Counted from the first letter of the stretch, positions 1-7,847 are shown. The stretch is DNA of 13,577 bases from an uncultured Treponema sp. (GCA_937900125.1 CALCEK010000178.1:1-13577), one strand, 5' to 3'. Notes: generated by a model not told the origin, from the letters alone. Numbers and translations: made by a program.

Positions 1-26
1 AGTTCAGACGTGTGCTCTTCCGATCT
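1..26 (+). other. Illumina TruSeq read-2 adapter remnant
   Basis: The first 26 bases match the 3' part of the standard Illumina TruSeq read-2 adapter, ending in the characteristic GCTCTTCCGATCT. They are not genomic. The ruvB reading frame happens to stay open through the adapter, so gene callers may start the protein at a GTG inside it (position 10) and give a false N-terminus. Real sequence begins at about base 27. Confidence 0.97.
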
Positions 27-27
27 C

Positions 28-552
28 TTTGGCATTATCCAGCGTTTTAATTTTTACACGCGCGAAGAATTGGCGGACATTATTTTTCGTTCGGCAAACA
101 TTTTAAATGTCAAAGTGCAAGAAGAAGCTTGTCTTTTAATGGCGGATTGTTCGCGGGGAACGCCTCGCGTTGCAAACCGCGTTTTGCGTAGGATGAGAGA
201 CTTTGCGCAAATAAATGGGCAAGGAACAATTACAAAAGAAATTGTGCGCGAAGGACTTTCGCGACTTGGAATTGATAGTCTTGGACTTGAAAATTACGAT
301 AGGGACATTTTGCTTTCCATAATTGAAAAATTTGGAGGCGGTCCTGTGGGAGCGGAAACTCTCGCTATTTCTATTGGCGAAACAGAAGACACTTTAGAAG
401 ATTACTACGAACCCTATCTTATACAATGTGGGCTTTTGCAAAGAACGCCGCGAGGCAGGGTTGCAACCGAAAAAGCATACGCGCATTTAGGATTAAAAGT
501 GCAAAACTCAAGGAGCAATAACGCAAATGAAAACCAGCGATTTTTATTTTGA
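28..552 (+). CDS. ruvB: RuvB, Holliday junction branch-migration ATPase (C-terminal half, 5' truncated)
   Basis: This is the last 174 residues of RuvB, the hexameric AAA+ motor that drives Holliday junction branch migration with RuvA and RuvC during recombinational repair in the cytoplasm. The visible part starts just after the Walker A and B region, at the FGIIQRFNFY segment. It contains the helical lid with the sensor-2 arginine in SRGTPRVANRVLRR, then the DNA-binding winged helix with GGGPVGAETLA, YYEPYLIQ and RTPRGRVAT, all family hallmarks. The contig end removed the N-terminal half (full proteins are about 340-350 residues). The reading frame extends upstream only through adapter sequence. 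The stop lies inside queA, a 26-base overlap that suggests co-transcription. Nothing suggests that the gene is broken in the organism. Confidence 0.95.
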   Translation, partial: FGIIQRFNFYTREELADIIFRSANILNVKVQEEACLLMADCSRGTPRVANRVLRRMRDFAQINGQGTITKEIVREGLSRLGIDSLGLENYDRDILLSIIEKFGGGPVGAETLAISIGETEDTLEDYYEPYLIQCGLLQRTPRGRVATEKAYAHLGLKVQNSRSNNANENQRFLF

Positions 553-1567
553 CCTTCCACAAGAATTGATTGCGCAAAAGCCTTCTGGAAAACGTGGCGA
601 TGACAGGCTTATGCTTTTAGATCGCAAAACTGGTGCGGTTCAACACCAATTTATGTCTCAGCTTCCCGATTTTATTCAAGAGGGAACGCTTATGGTGTTT
701 AACAATAGCCGCGTTAGAAAAAGTCGCTGTTATGGGAAAAAACAGGATTCTGGGCGCGAACAAGAGTTTATGTTTTTAAAAAAAGTTTCCCCCTCCGCTC
801 AAGATTGGCTTGTAATGGTAAGGGGCGCAAAAAAAGTCAAGCCAAACAATGTTTATGTTTTTTCGGATGATTCATTCGGAATCATTTTAGAAAATCCCGA
901 AAATGACAAAACGGAGTTTCGCACAATCCATTTTGATTTTCCCCTTGATGAATTATGGTTTGAAAAAAACGGACATATTCCGCTTCCGCCATACATAAAG
1001 CGAGAAGATGATGACACGGATTCGGAACGCTACCAAACAATTTATGCAAAAGAAACGGGCAGTGCCGCGTGTCCGACTGCGGGGCTTCATTTTACTGAAG
1101 AAATGTTAGAAAAATTAAAGTGTAAGGGAATTGAGCAAACTTATGTAACGCTCCACGTGGGGCTTGGAACTTTTCTTCCTGTACGCGCAGAAAATATTGA
1201 AGACCACAAAATGCACGAAGAATCCTATAGTATTTCTGAAGAATGTGCAAACAAAGTAAACGCTGCTAAAAAAGAAGGGCGTCCAATTTTGGCGGTGGGA
1301 ACAACAAGTGTGCGCACTTTAGAAAGCGCAGGGGACGAAAATGGTTTTGTAAAAGCGGAAAGTAAAAGCACTCATATTTTTATGTACCCAGGTTATAAGT
1401 TCAAAGTTGTAAATCAAATGTTTACAAATTTTCACACGCCAGAGTCAACGCTTATAATGCTTGTGAGTGCGTTTGCAGGTAGGGAAAATATTTTAAACGC
1501 CTACAAGCAAGCGGTTTCTGAGCAGTATAGATTTTTTTCTTATGGCGACTGTATGCTAATTCAGTAA
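527..1567 (+). CDS. queA: QueA, SAM:tRNA ribosyltransferase-isomerase
   Basis: QueA transfers and isomerises the ribosyl moiety of S-adenosylmethionine onto preQ1 in tRNA, giving epoxyqueuosine, the penultimate step of queuosine synthesis. At 346 residues it has the usual family length. Family blocks are clear: N-terminal DFYFDLPQELIAQKP, FNNSRV (usually FNDTRV), GHIPLPPYIKR, GSAACPTAGLHFT, YVTLHVGLGTF, AVGTTSVRTLES, NFHTPESTLIMLVSAFAG and a C-terminal FFSYGDCMLI. The ATG at 527 is preceded by AGGAG at 511-515, inside the end of ruvB. The overlap and shared strand indicate a ruvB-queA operon. The VRKSR stretch after FNNSRV, where many homologues have IPARL, is a mild deviation. The gene converges on the FAD-subunit gene with only 4 bases between stops. 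Confidence 0.96.
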   Translation: MKTSDFYFDLPQELIAQKPSGKRGDDRLMLLDRKTGAVQHQFMSQLPDFIQEGTLMVFNNSRVRKSRCYGKKQDSGREQEFMFLKKVSPSAQDWLVMVRGAKKVKPNNVYVFSDDSFGIILENPENDKTEFRTIHFDFPLDELWFEKNGHIPLPPYIKREDDDTDSERYQTIYAKETGSAACPTAGLHFTEEMLEKLKCKGIEQTYVTLHVGLGTFLPVRAENIEDHKMHEESYSISEECANKVNAAKKEGRPILAVGTTSVRTLESAGDENGFVKAESKSTHIFMYPGYKFKVVNQMFTNFHTPESTLIMLVSAFAGRENILNAYKQAVSEQYRFFSYGDCMLIQ

Positions 1568-1571
1568 AAAT

Positions 1572-2381
1572 TTACGTGAGCAATTCTAAAGAATAACGGA
1601 GCAAGTTTAAAAACTGAAATTCCAAAATTGGCGGAATGTCCATATCTTTAAATTGTTCGCGGTAAAGGGTTTCGCCATCTTTTACAAGATTTTCTATGCT
1701 GTGCCTATCTAGCGGGAGTTTTGTACTGATGAGTTTATTTTCTAATTCTTGCGGATGAAAAACAATTATTCCAGCAAAAGCAATGCGGATATTTGTAATA
1801 ATATATTTTTGAGTGTCAACAAGAAAAGTAAAACTTGCACTGTCGTTTTTTATAGAATGAGCTGAACCTACTCGGCGAAAAACAGCAACTTCCCATTCGT
1901 CAAGCGGCACTCGGATTTTTGTAAGCAAGTGTTTTTCAGGGACTCCCGCAAATTTTGAAAAAGGAATCACTTTTGATTCAGTTTGACTTTTTTTCACTTC
2001 AAGGCTTGCATTCAAAGCTAAAAGCGGTGCCCAAAGTGTGTGCTTTTGAAGCGGCGCACAAATATTCCCGCCAATTGTTGCAAGATTTCTAACAGGCTCT
2101 GTTCCTATGCTTTTAACCGCTTCATACAAAACGGAAGGAATATTTGTTTTTCCAACAGCCAAAACTTGAGAAAGCGTAACCGCCGAACCAAAATCTATAA
2201 AACGTTCCCGCTTTTCTATGTGAGAAAGTTCTGGGATTCCGCGAATTGTAATTGATTTTTCGGGGAGTTCAGAAATTGCCGTGCACCCGCCTAAGACTGT
2301 TAGGGGATTTACATTTTTCAGCTGATAAAAAACATCCGATTCATTATTTGCAATTAAAACCGTTTGATTATTTTTTTGCAT
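1572..2381 (-). CDS. FAD-binding (medium) subunit of xanthine dehydrogenase-family molybdenum hydroxylase
   Basis: This is the flavin subunit (CoxM/XdhB-like, about 269 residues) that passes electrons from the 2Fe-2S subunit to NAD or another acceptor in a three-subunit molybdenum hydroxylase. Family signatures are the first FAD loop LGGCTAISEL near residues 30-38 (commonly AGGTDL) and the second loop RNLATIGGNICAP near 98-110, followed by the C-terminal CO dehydrogenase flavoprotein-like domain. I prefer the ATG at 2381; a GTG at 2390 is possible but lies one base after the AGGA-like sequence, which is too close. The start overlaps the end of the 2Fe-2S gene by 14 bases, so translation is probably coupled. 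It is the last gene of the five-gene minus-strand operon. The substrate cannot be told from this subunit. Confidence 0.88.
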   Translation of the reverse strand: MQKNNQTVLIANNESDVFYQLKNVNPLTVLGGCTAISELPEKSITIRGIPELSHIEKRERFIDFGSAVTLSQVLAVGKTNIPSVLYEAVKSIGTEPVRNLATIGGNICAPLQKHTLWAPLLALNASLEVKKSQTESKVIPFSKFAGVPEKHLLTKIRVPLDEWEVAVFRRVGSAHSIKNDSASFTFLVDTQKYIITNIRIAFAGIIVFHPQELENKLISTKLPLDRHSIENLVKDGETLYREQFKDMDIPPILEFQFLNLLRYSLELLT

Positions 2382-2862
2382 TTGTTCCACTTCCTAGCCG
2401 AATGTGCCGCGCTGCAACAGAATAGCCGATTCCGTTTACAAGAGAATCTCGGTCTGTGCAACAAAAGTCCAAAGATTTTACGGCAGAAATTATCTGAGCT
2501 TTTTCTGGGCGATGATACTTTCGCAAAATGTTGTAAGCGGTAAGAATTTTTCCCGCATTGCAATAACCGCAAAGATGAATCCCTGCTTGTGAAAAACCAT
2601 CACTTATGTCTTTGTATTCGGGATAATTTTTTTTAAAGTATTCAAGAGTAACAATCGATTTTTCCCGAATCGTTCCAATGGGAATTATGCAAGAGGGAAC
2701 AGGTTCTTCATCTAACAAAACCATGCAATTTCCACAATGTCCTTTTTGACACCCACACTTTACGCTGTACAATTCTCTTTTGCGCAAAATGCTCAAAAGG
2801 GATTCTGCGGGTTCTGCGTCCAAGAGCATTTTTTCGCCGTTTAAGGTTAAAGGAATTTTCAT
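2368..2862 (-). CDS. 2Fe-2S (small) subunit of xanthine dehydrogenase-family molybdenum hydroxylase
   Basis: This 164-residue subunit would carry two [2Fe-2S] clusters linking the molybdenum centre to the flavin. The plant-ferredoxin-type N-terminal cluster is intact: C38-x4-C43-x2-C46 and C58 (GCQKGHCGNC ... PVPSC). The C-terminal all-helical domain has the first pair C98-x2-C101 (LCGYCNAG, usually QCGFCTPG). The second pair, normally C-x-C in a LCRCTGY motif, reads FCCTDRD: two adjacent cysteines (134 and 135), with phenylalanine where the first ligand should be. Cluster I may therefore be altered. The ATG overlaps the large-subunit stop in an ATGA arrangement (2859-2862), typical of translational coupling. 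Family assignment is firm; whether the second cluster assembles is open. Confidence 0.9.
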   Translation of the reverse strand: MKIPLTLNGEKMLLDAEPAESLLSILRKRELYSVKCGCQKGHCGNCMVLLDEEPVPSCIIPIGTIREKSIVTLEYFKKNYPEYKDISDGFSQAGIHLCGYCNAGKILTAYNILRKYHRPEKAQIISAVKSLDFCCTDRDSLVNGIGYSVAARHIRLGSGTNAKK

Positions 2863-5009
2863 AAAGGATTTTCTCCATTTTCATTTTGAGATTTTGCCTT
2901 TACCATGTCAGAGAGCAAGGTGTACAAACTGTCAGATTTTAGGGGCAAACAATTTACAGTGCAACCTAACGCTTGAGAAACCGCCTGCGTGTATGCCGAA
3001 GGAATCACCTGAAAAACCAACTCCCCAATTTGCGAAGGATTTTGGTCGCTATCAAAAAAGTAAATGCGCACATTTTCACATTCAACATTGTCATCTTCAA
3101 TTAGAGAAGAAAGAACTTTTTGTATGCCGAGTTTTATGGAATTTTCGGCAGCGCGTTTATTTAAAATTTTTCCGCCACTTATAATTATTGTAAGCCTGCG
3201 GATTTTTTCTCGGAATGTGCATGGGTCAAGCTCCACTTCAATTACGCAAGAAGCAAAAGATGTGCTGTAAAACGGAGTTCCAGAAAGTTTTTGCGAATCC
3301 CAATTTTTTCTTTGTGCATTTGTAATTCCGCGTTTTATAGTGTAGGGCAATTTTGTTCCAGATTTTCTTCTTTTGATTCCCTCGCAACATTTTTTTAAAA
3401 GCGCGGTCATCACGCTGATATTTGAGTGAATTGTTTCGGGAAGAGGCGGTTCTTCTTCTGCTGTAAATTGGGAATTGATTTTTACGCCAGAAAGTGGAAT
3501 CGCTAAAATTTGCGAAGCGAGTTTACACCAAATCTCTTGTACCGAAGCCGAAACTGGCGAACAATGAATTATAAGTTTTTCTTCAGATTCAAGGGTAACT
3601 TCCAAAGATTGACTGCTACTTTCAAAAACGGTTGAGCCGTAATAGCAAGAGCCTTCAAATGCGCAAGAAAAACCAATTCCTCGTCTAGGGGATGCAAACG
3701 ATGTTGACAAAAGTGCTTCTTCTTGCTTTCTATCTTTTTCGTCTAAAATGTACGAAGCGTATTTTCTGTTAAAGTCGCTCAAATTTGTTTCTGCCAATTT
3801 TTCAAGCACTTCACTTGTTTTTTCAAGATGAAAATTAAACGGAATGTTTAACGGAATTTTTTTATCTTTTGGCGGAAGATTGATTTTGCGAATTTCTAGC
3901 GGAGTTAATGCGCATTTTTTTGTAAGCAAATTGATTTGATTTTCAACTGCAAAAAATCCAGCGGAATCAATTGCGTGCATATCAAGAGAAGTTGCGGGGT
4001 GGGGCGAACGAATCGCTTTTGCGTGAACACACATATTTTCGGGATTGTAGCACCCCAAAGAAGCAATTATGAGCCGCTCCATAATTTCGTTTGTAAAAGA
4101 ATTTGAAGCTCCCGCATCAAACAAAATGTCAACTTGCATAGCCGTAATTTTTCCGTTTTTATCGCAAGAAGTTTTGTGTTTAATTTCTACAGGGAGCATT
4201 GCATCCATAAAACATTCTTGCTCTTCGCGGCTGAACACTAACTTTACCGGCTTTTTTGCTTTAAACGAAGCCACCGCAGTTTGGCTGGCAATAATTGAAT
4301 TATACCAAATGCTAGATGTTCCACGATTATACGAGCGAGTTTTTTTTACAACGATATTTTCCGATTTTATATTTAAAGCTTCTTGCAAAACTTTTCTTAA
4401 ATTAACTGGCCATTGTGTTGGCGTATAAACAGTCAATGTTTCTCCCGAAAACTGACACAACGCACCATTTGGTTCGCGATAATCTGGTGTTTTTAAAGCA
4501 TAAGTCCAAACGCCTTCAACAACGTGTTCTGCATTTTCAAACACCGAATCAAGACCTAAAACATTTCCATTTTCGTCCGCTTCAAAACACGCGCCAGATT
4601 TTAGCGTTTTTTCTAAAAGCGTGTCAGAAAAAATTTCGTCAAGATTTTCTTTTTCAATGTAAGATTCAAGGGAATTGTCGTCCATATTGATTGATGTTTG
4701 CGACAAAAGATTCTGCAAAACATTTTCGTCAGGTCCCACAAGAAGCGCGACTGGCTCTCCTTTGTAAGAAATATTTCCTTCGCTAAAAATTGCAACTTTT
4801 CCGAGCGGAGTATCAATCAAATTGCTTCCTGGAACATCACGCGCTGTAACTAAAAAATATCCTGTCGGAAGTTCTGGCGGATTTACAGAAGTAACCATTC
4901 CTTTTTCACTTGGACTCCGCACAAGGATTCCGTACAGCATATCTTTTACTGTTATGTCGCTAAAAAATTCTTCCTGAAAAGAAATCCTATTTTTTCGCGC
5001 TCTAGGCAT
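2859..5009 (-). CDS. Molybdopterin-binding (large) subunit of xanthine dehydrogenase-family hydroxylase, diverged
   Basis: This 716-residue protein is the catalytic subunit type that binds molybdenum-pterin cytosine dinucleotide and hydroxylates heterocycles or aldehydes. It has the N-terminal hammerhead domain (LYGILVRSP, TARDVPGSN, YKGEPVALLVGP, about residues 25-95), the YTPTQWP block (about 195-201), a segment corresponding to the usual R-G-x-PQ region but reading IRSPHPATSLDMHAID (about 333-348), EIRKINL, and a C-terminal IGE (about 661-663) that should supply the catalytic glutamate. The glycine-rich GGGFGGK loop expected near residue 230 is replaced by RSYNRGTSSIW. I chose the ATG at 5009: GGCGAGG lies six bases upstream and the overlap with the aminotransferase is 8 bases. 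A TTG at 5024 would add five residues. The protein is shorter than typical (about 750-770). Substrate unknown; xanthine is only one possibility. Confidence 0.85.
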   Translation of the reverse strand: MPRARKNRISFQEEFFSDITVKDMLYGILVRSPSEKGMVTSVNPPELPTGYFLVTARDVPGSNLIDTPLGKVAIFSEGNISYKGEPVALLVGPDENVLQNLLSQTSINMDDNSLESYIEKENLDEIFSDTLLEKTLKSGACFEADENGNVLGLDSVFENAEHVVEGVWTYALKTPDYREPNGALCQFSGETLTVYTPTQWPVNLRKVLQEALNIKSENIVVKKTRSYNRGTSSIWYNSIIASQTAVASFKAKKPVKLVFSREEQECFMDAMLPVEIKHKTSCDKNGKITAMQVDILFDAGASNSFTNEIMERLIIASLGCYNPENMCVHAKAIRSPHPATSLDMHAIDSAGFFAVENQINLLTKKCALTPLEIRKINLPPKDKKIPLNIPFNFHLEKTSEVLEKLAETNLSDFNRKYASYILDEKDRKQEEALLSTSFASPRRGIGFSCAFEGSCYYGSTVFESSSQSLEVTLESEEKLIIHCSPVSASVQEIWCKLASQILAIPLSGVKINSQFTAEEEPPLPETIHSNISVMTALLKKCCEGIKRRKSGTKLPYTIKRGITNAQRKNWDSQKLSGTPFYSTSFASCVIEVELDPCTFREKIRRLTIIISGGKILNKRAAENSIKLGIQKVLSSLIEDDNVECENVRIYFFDSDQNPSQIGELVFQVIPSAYTQAVSQALGCTVNCLPLKSDSLYTLLSDMVKAKSQNENGENPL

Positions 5010-6180
5010 GATGCGCCTCGCCAATCTTTTTTACTCGTTCAACAACTTTTAAAACTTGACTTTCGGTCATATCAGGCCAAAGCGGAAGTGTAATCGTTTT
5101 TAAAAACTGATTTTGCGCATTCGGAAATTTGTCGGCGGTAAAATCAGGATAAAGATTCTTCCAATAAGAAAAATGAAAAAGCGGAATAAAGTGCATACTT
5201 ATTCCCACACCCATTTTTTGAAGTTCAAGTGCAAATGTATTTCTGTCACAAGTGAGTTTTTCAAGCTTTAGGCGCATAAGATACAAGTGCCAAGCGTTTC
5301 CTTCTGAATCTGGGGGGAGCGTTACAAAATCAACAGAAGAAAATTCTTTGTTATATAAAGCTACGTGTTGTTTGCGCTTAAAATCAAATTCATCGGCACG
5401 AGAAAGTTGCACCCTTCCAAGAGATGCTAAAATGTCTGGTAGATTGCATTTGTATCCTGGAGCGACAATGTCATATTCCCAAGAAGCATTTTTAGAAGTA
5501 TAGCGATCCCACGCTGCGCGACTCATTCCGTGTAAGCGCATTTGACTTACCCGTTGGGCAATAGCTTTGTCGTTTGTGGTTACCATTCCGCCTTCTGCGG
5601 TAGTAATTGTTTTGGTTGCGTAAAATGAAAAAACTCCCACATCGCCTAAAGCACCCGCAAAGCCCATTTTTGTTTTGCTCGGAAACGAATGTGCGCAATC
5701 TTCTATAACGCGAACACCATATTTTTTTGCAATAGAAAGAATCGCGCTCATATTACAAACATTTCCTGCAATGTGAACGGGAACAATGGCAACTACATTT
5801 TTGCCTTTTTCGCTTTGAAGAATTTTTTCGATTGAATCCGGGTCGATTGAATAAGTGTCTTTTTCTATATCTGCAAAATAAACGTCTGCCCCTAAATGCC
5901 GTGCGGATGTTGCCGTTGAAACAAAAGTGTAGGGCGTTGTGATAACCGCTTTTCCTTTGCAAACACCGCAGGCTTCCATTGCAAGAATCATTCCACTTGT
6001 ATTACTGTTCACAGAAAGCGCATACTGAACGCCAATTTTTTCTGCAAACTCTTTTTCAAATGACAAAGCTTCACTTCCTGTTGTAAGCCAACCGCTTCTT
6101 AAAACGCGCAAAACCGCTTCTTCTTCTTCTTTTCCGATTGACGCTTTAAAAAACGGAATTGATTCTGTGTCTTCCATCAT
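5002..6180 (-). CDS. DegT/DnrJ/EryC1/StrS-family sugar aminotransferase (PglE-like)
   Basis: This is a PLP-dependent aminotransferase of 392 residues that would add an amino group to a 4-keto (or 3-keto) nucleotide sugar. Signatures: GWLTTG near 30-35, VNSNTSGM near 57-64, PYTFVSTA near 83-90, VPVHIAGN near 133-140, the cofactor-binding aspartate in VIEDCAHS (D161) and the Schiff-base lysine K190 in FSFYATKTITTAEGG. C-terminal blocks such as YKCNLPDILASLGRVQL and GVGISMHFIPL also fit. The start is ATGATG preceded by AAAGGTGG, a good ribosome site, and it overlaps the capD stop as ATGA. With the upstream 4,6-dehydratase it forms the first two steps of a bacillosamine-like or related 4-amino-sugar pathway. 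No acetyltransferase follows; molybdenum hydroxylase genes do. The exact sugar and regiochemistry are inferred. Confidence 0.92.
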   Translation of the reverse strand: MMEDTESIPFFKASIGKEEEEAVLRVLRSGWLTTGSEALSFEKEFAEKIGVQYALSVNSNTSGMILAMEACGVCKGKAVITTPYTFVSTATSARHLGADVYFADIEKDTYSIDPDSIEKILQSEKGKNVVAIVPVHIAGNVCNMSAILSIAKKYGVRVIEDCAHSFPSKTKMGFAGALGDVGVFSFYATKTITTAEGGMVTTNDKAIAQRVSQMRLHGMSRAAWDRYTSKNASWEYDIVAPGYKCNLPDILASLGRVQLSRADEFDFKRKQHVALYNKEFSSVDFVTLPPDSEGNAWHLYLMRLKLEKLTCDRNTFALELQKMGVGISMHFIPLFHFSYWKNLYPDFTADKFPNAQNQFLKTITLPLWPDMTESQVLKVVERVKKIGEAHHA

Positions 6181-7706
6181 AATACCACCTTTACGGATGA
6201 AGCCATATCGTTTGTTAAACCTTCGGCTTCTTGTTTTGAATAAAATGTATCAAGTGAAGGAACAGCCTTCCTTAAAATGTCTACAAGCATTTTTCTGTTT
6301 CTGTATGATTCTGGCGATTTTTTGTCGTAAAAGCAAATTGGGTAAAGAGAATCAAGTAAAGAATCGAGTGAAAATGTTTTTGGCGGAATATTTTTTAATT
6401 CCAAGATTTTAGGATATTCTGTGGCTTGCGGTTCTTCTTCTTTTAACCAAAGCGGTTCGTAAAGCCGTTCTCCGTGACGCGCTCCAATAAATTTTATGTC
6501 CATATCGCGATACGGCTCAAATCCGCTGAATTTAATAATTTGTTCGGCAAGGTCAAGAATTTTTACGCTTTCGCCCATATCTAAAAGGTAAGAATGTCCG
6601 TTAATTCCCACACCGCCAGTTTGCAAAACAAGAGAACAGGCTTCTGGAATAGTCATAAAAAATCTTTCCATTGCGGGGTCTGTTACCGTAACAGGACCGC
6701 CGTTTTGAATCTGTTCCATAAAAATCGGAAGAAGCGACCCGCGCGAACCTAAAACGTTTCCAAATCGGACAAACATAAACGACTGATTTTGCTTTGTTTT
6801 GTTTGCCGCCTCGTTTACAAGTTTTTCTGAGAGCATTTTGCTAACACCGTAAACGCTTACGGGGTCAACCGCTTTGTCTGTAGAAATAAGCACAAATCGT
6901 TCAACACCAAATTCCAAAGATGCGTCAAGGAGATTTTTTGTTCCAAAAACATTATTTTCTATTGCGCTTACAGGATTTTCTTCCATCATAGGAACGTGTT
7001 TGTATGCGGCACAGTGAAAAATCACATCCGCCTTAGTGCGAGAAATTATATAGCTAACATATTCTCGGTCTTTCATATCCCCGATTATCGGAACAACGCT
7101 TGCTTTCTCTCCTATACCTTCTGTTTGCAAAAGGTGCAACTCCCGATAAATGCTCACAATTGAATTTTCCCCGTGACCAAAAAGATAAAGCCGTTCCGCC
7201 CCGCCAGAAAGCAGTTGTCTCGCAAGTTCGGAACCTATTGACCCGCCCGCCCCAGTTATGAGAACTCTTTTTCCTTTTAAATACGAAAGACTTTTTTGCA
7301 ATGGAATAACAATTGGAGTGCGCCCTAAAATGTCAAGCGGATTTATTTCTCTCGCCTGAACAAGATGCGCTTTTCCGTCTATAACTTGACTAATTGAAGG
7401 CAAAATTTTTATGTGAAAAAATCCGTTTTCTTTTAATGCCTGATAAATTTCTTTGATTCTTTTTCCGTTTGCCGAAGGGAGTGCGATAATCGCCTGGTCA
7501 ATGGCAGTTACTCGCAAAATGGAAGTCATATTATCAATAGGACCTAAAACAGGAATTCCATCAATTTGTGTCCCGATTAAATCGGTCTTATCGTCAAGAA
7601 ATGCCGCAACTGTACCAAAAATCTTTTTTCGCCGAATGTCTTCTGCAATCATTTGACCGGCAAAACCTGCGCCAATAATATAAAAGCGAGTTTCAATCTT
7701 GCTCAT
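6177..7706 (-). CDS. CapD-family UDP-sugar 4,6-dehydratase, soluble form
   Basis: This is a polysaccharide-biosynthesis protein of 509 residues, probably converting UDP-N-acetylglucosamine to its 4-keto-6-deoxy form. Residues 7-125 form an N-terminal nucleotide-binding fold (YIIGAGFAGQ, AFLDDK, LPSANGKRI). The short-chain dehydrogenase domain follows from about 146, with GAGGSIGSE (152-160), AAYKHVPMMEENP, STDKAVDP (275-282) and the YxxxK pair Y286/K290. Long relatives such as WbpM and PglF begin with several membrane helices; these are absent here, so it should be cytosolic. The ATG at 7706 has AGGGGA just upstream. An upstream in-frame GTG at 7733 lies within the predicted -10 region and is unlikely. 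It heads the five-gene operon and overlaps the aminotransferase gene by four bases. A C5-epimerising (PseB-like) activity cannot be excluded. Confidence 0.9.
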   Translation of the reverse strand: MSKIETRFYIIGAGFAGQMIAEDIRRKKIFGTVAAFLDDKTDLIGTQIDGIPVLGPIDNMTSILRVTAIDQAIIALPSANGKRIKEIYQALKENGFFHIKILPSISQVIDGKAHLVQAREINPLDILGRTPIVIPLQKSLSYLKGKRVLITGAGGSIGSELARQLLSGGAERLYLFGHGENSIVSIYRELHLLQTEGIGEKASVVPIIGDMKDREYVSYIISRTKADVIFHCAAYKHVPMMEENPVSAIENNVFGTKNLLDASLEFGVERFVLISTDKAVDPVSVYGVSKMLSEKLVNEAANKTKQNQSFMFVRFGNVLGSRGSLLPIFMEQIQNGGPVTVTDPAMERFFMTIPEACSLVLQTGGVGINGHSYLLDMGESVKILDLAEQIIKFSGFEPYRDMDIKFIGARHGERLYEPLWLKEEEPQATEYPKILELKNIPPKTFSLDSLLDSLYPICFYDKKSPESYRNRKMLVDILRKAVPSLDTFYSKQEAEGLTNDMASSVKVVL

Positions 7707-7723
7707 ATTTCCCCTGCTAAAAA

Positions 7724-7752
7724 AGAATAGCACAACTAAGCATTTGTTTCAA
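7724..7752 (-). promoter_or_regulatory. Predicted sigma-70 promoter for the capD-to-hydroxylase operon
   Basis: On the minus strand TTGAAA (7752-7747) and TATTCT (7729-7724) are separated by exactly 17 bases. Transcription would start near 7717, only about 11 bases before the capD ATG, with the AGGGGA ribosome site between. This is a motif-based prediction. Confidence 0.5.
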
Positions 7753-7774
7753 CGGCTTAAAAAAGGGCGATTTT

Positions 7775-7804
7775 TTGTTGCTATCGCTAAACTCAACTTA
7801 TAAT
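7775..7804 (+). promoter_or_regulatory. Predicted sigma-70 promoter for the exported-protein pair
   Basis: A perfect TATAAT lies at 7799-7804 with TTGTTG at 7775-7780, an 18-base spacer. Start of transcription near 7811 would give a leader of roughly 68 bases before the ATG at 7879. Together with the minus-strand promoter this makes 7707-7878 a divergent control region. Confidence 0.5.
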
Positions 7805-7821
7805 TTTCCGATTATTAAAAG

Positions 7822-7847
7822 AAAGAGAATTGAATTTTCTCTTTTTT
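7822..7847 (+). terminator. AT-rich hairpin with T-run in the leader (possible weak attenuator)
   Basis: AAAGAGAA (7822-7829) and TTCTCTTT (7837-7844) can pair around a seven-base loop, and T's continue to 7847. It sits between the predicted promoter and the first gene, so it could attenuate transcription. The stem has only two G-C pairs, so chance is a serious alternative. Confidence 0.25.

Noticed and set aside
1564..1575. GTAAAAATTTAC palindrome between the convergent queA and FAD-subunit stops, as a bidirectional terminator
   Set aside because: The stem is only five mostly A-T pairs with no T-run beyond it, too weak to call a terminator.
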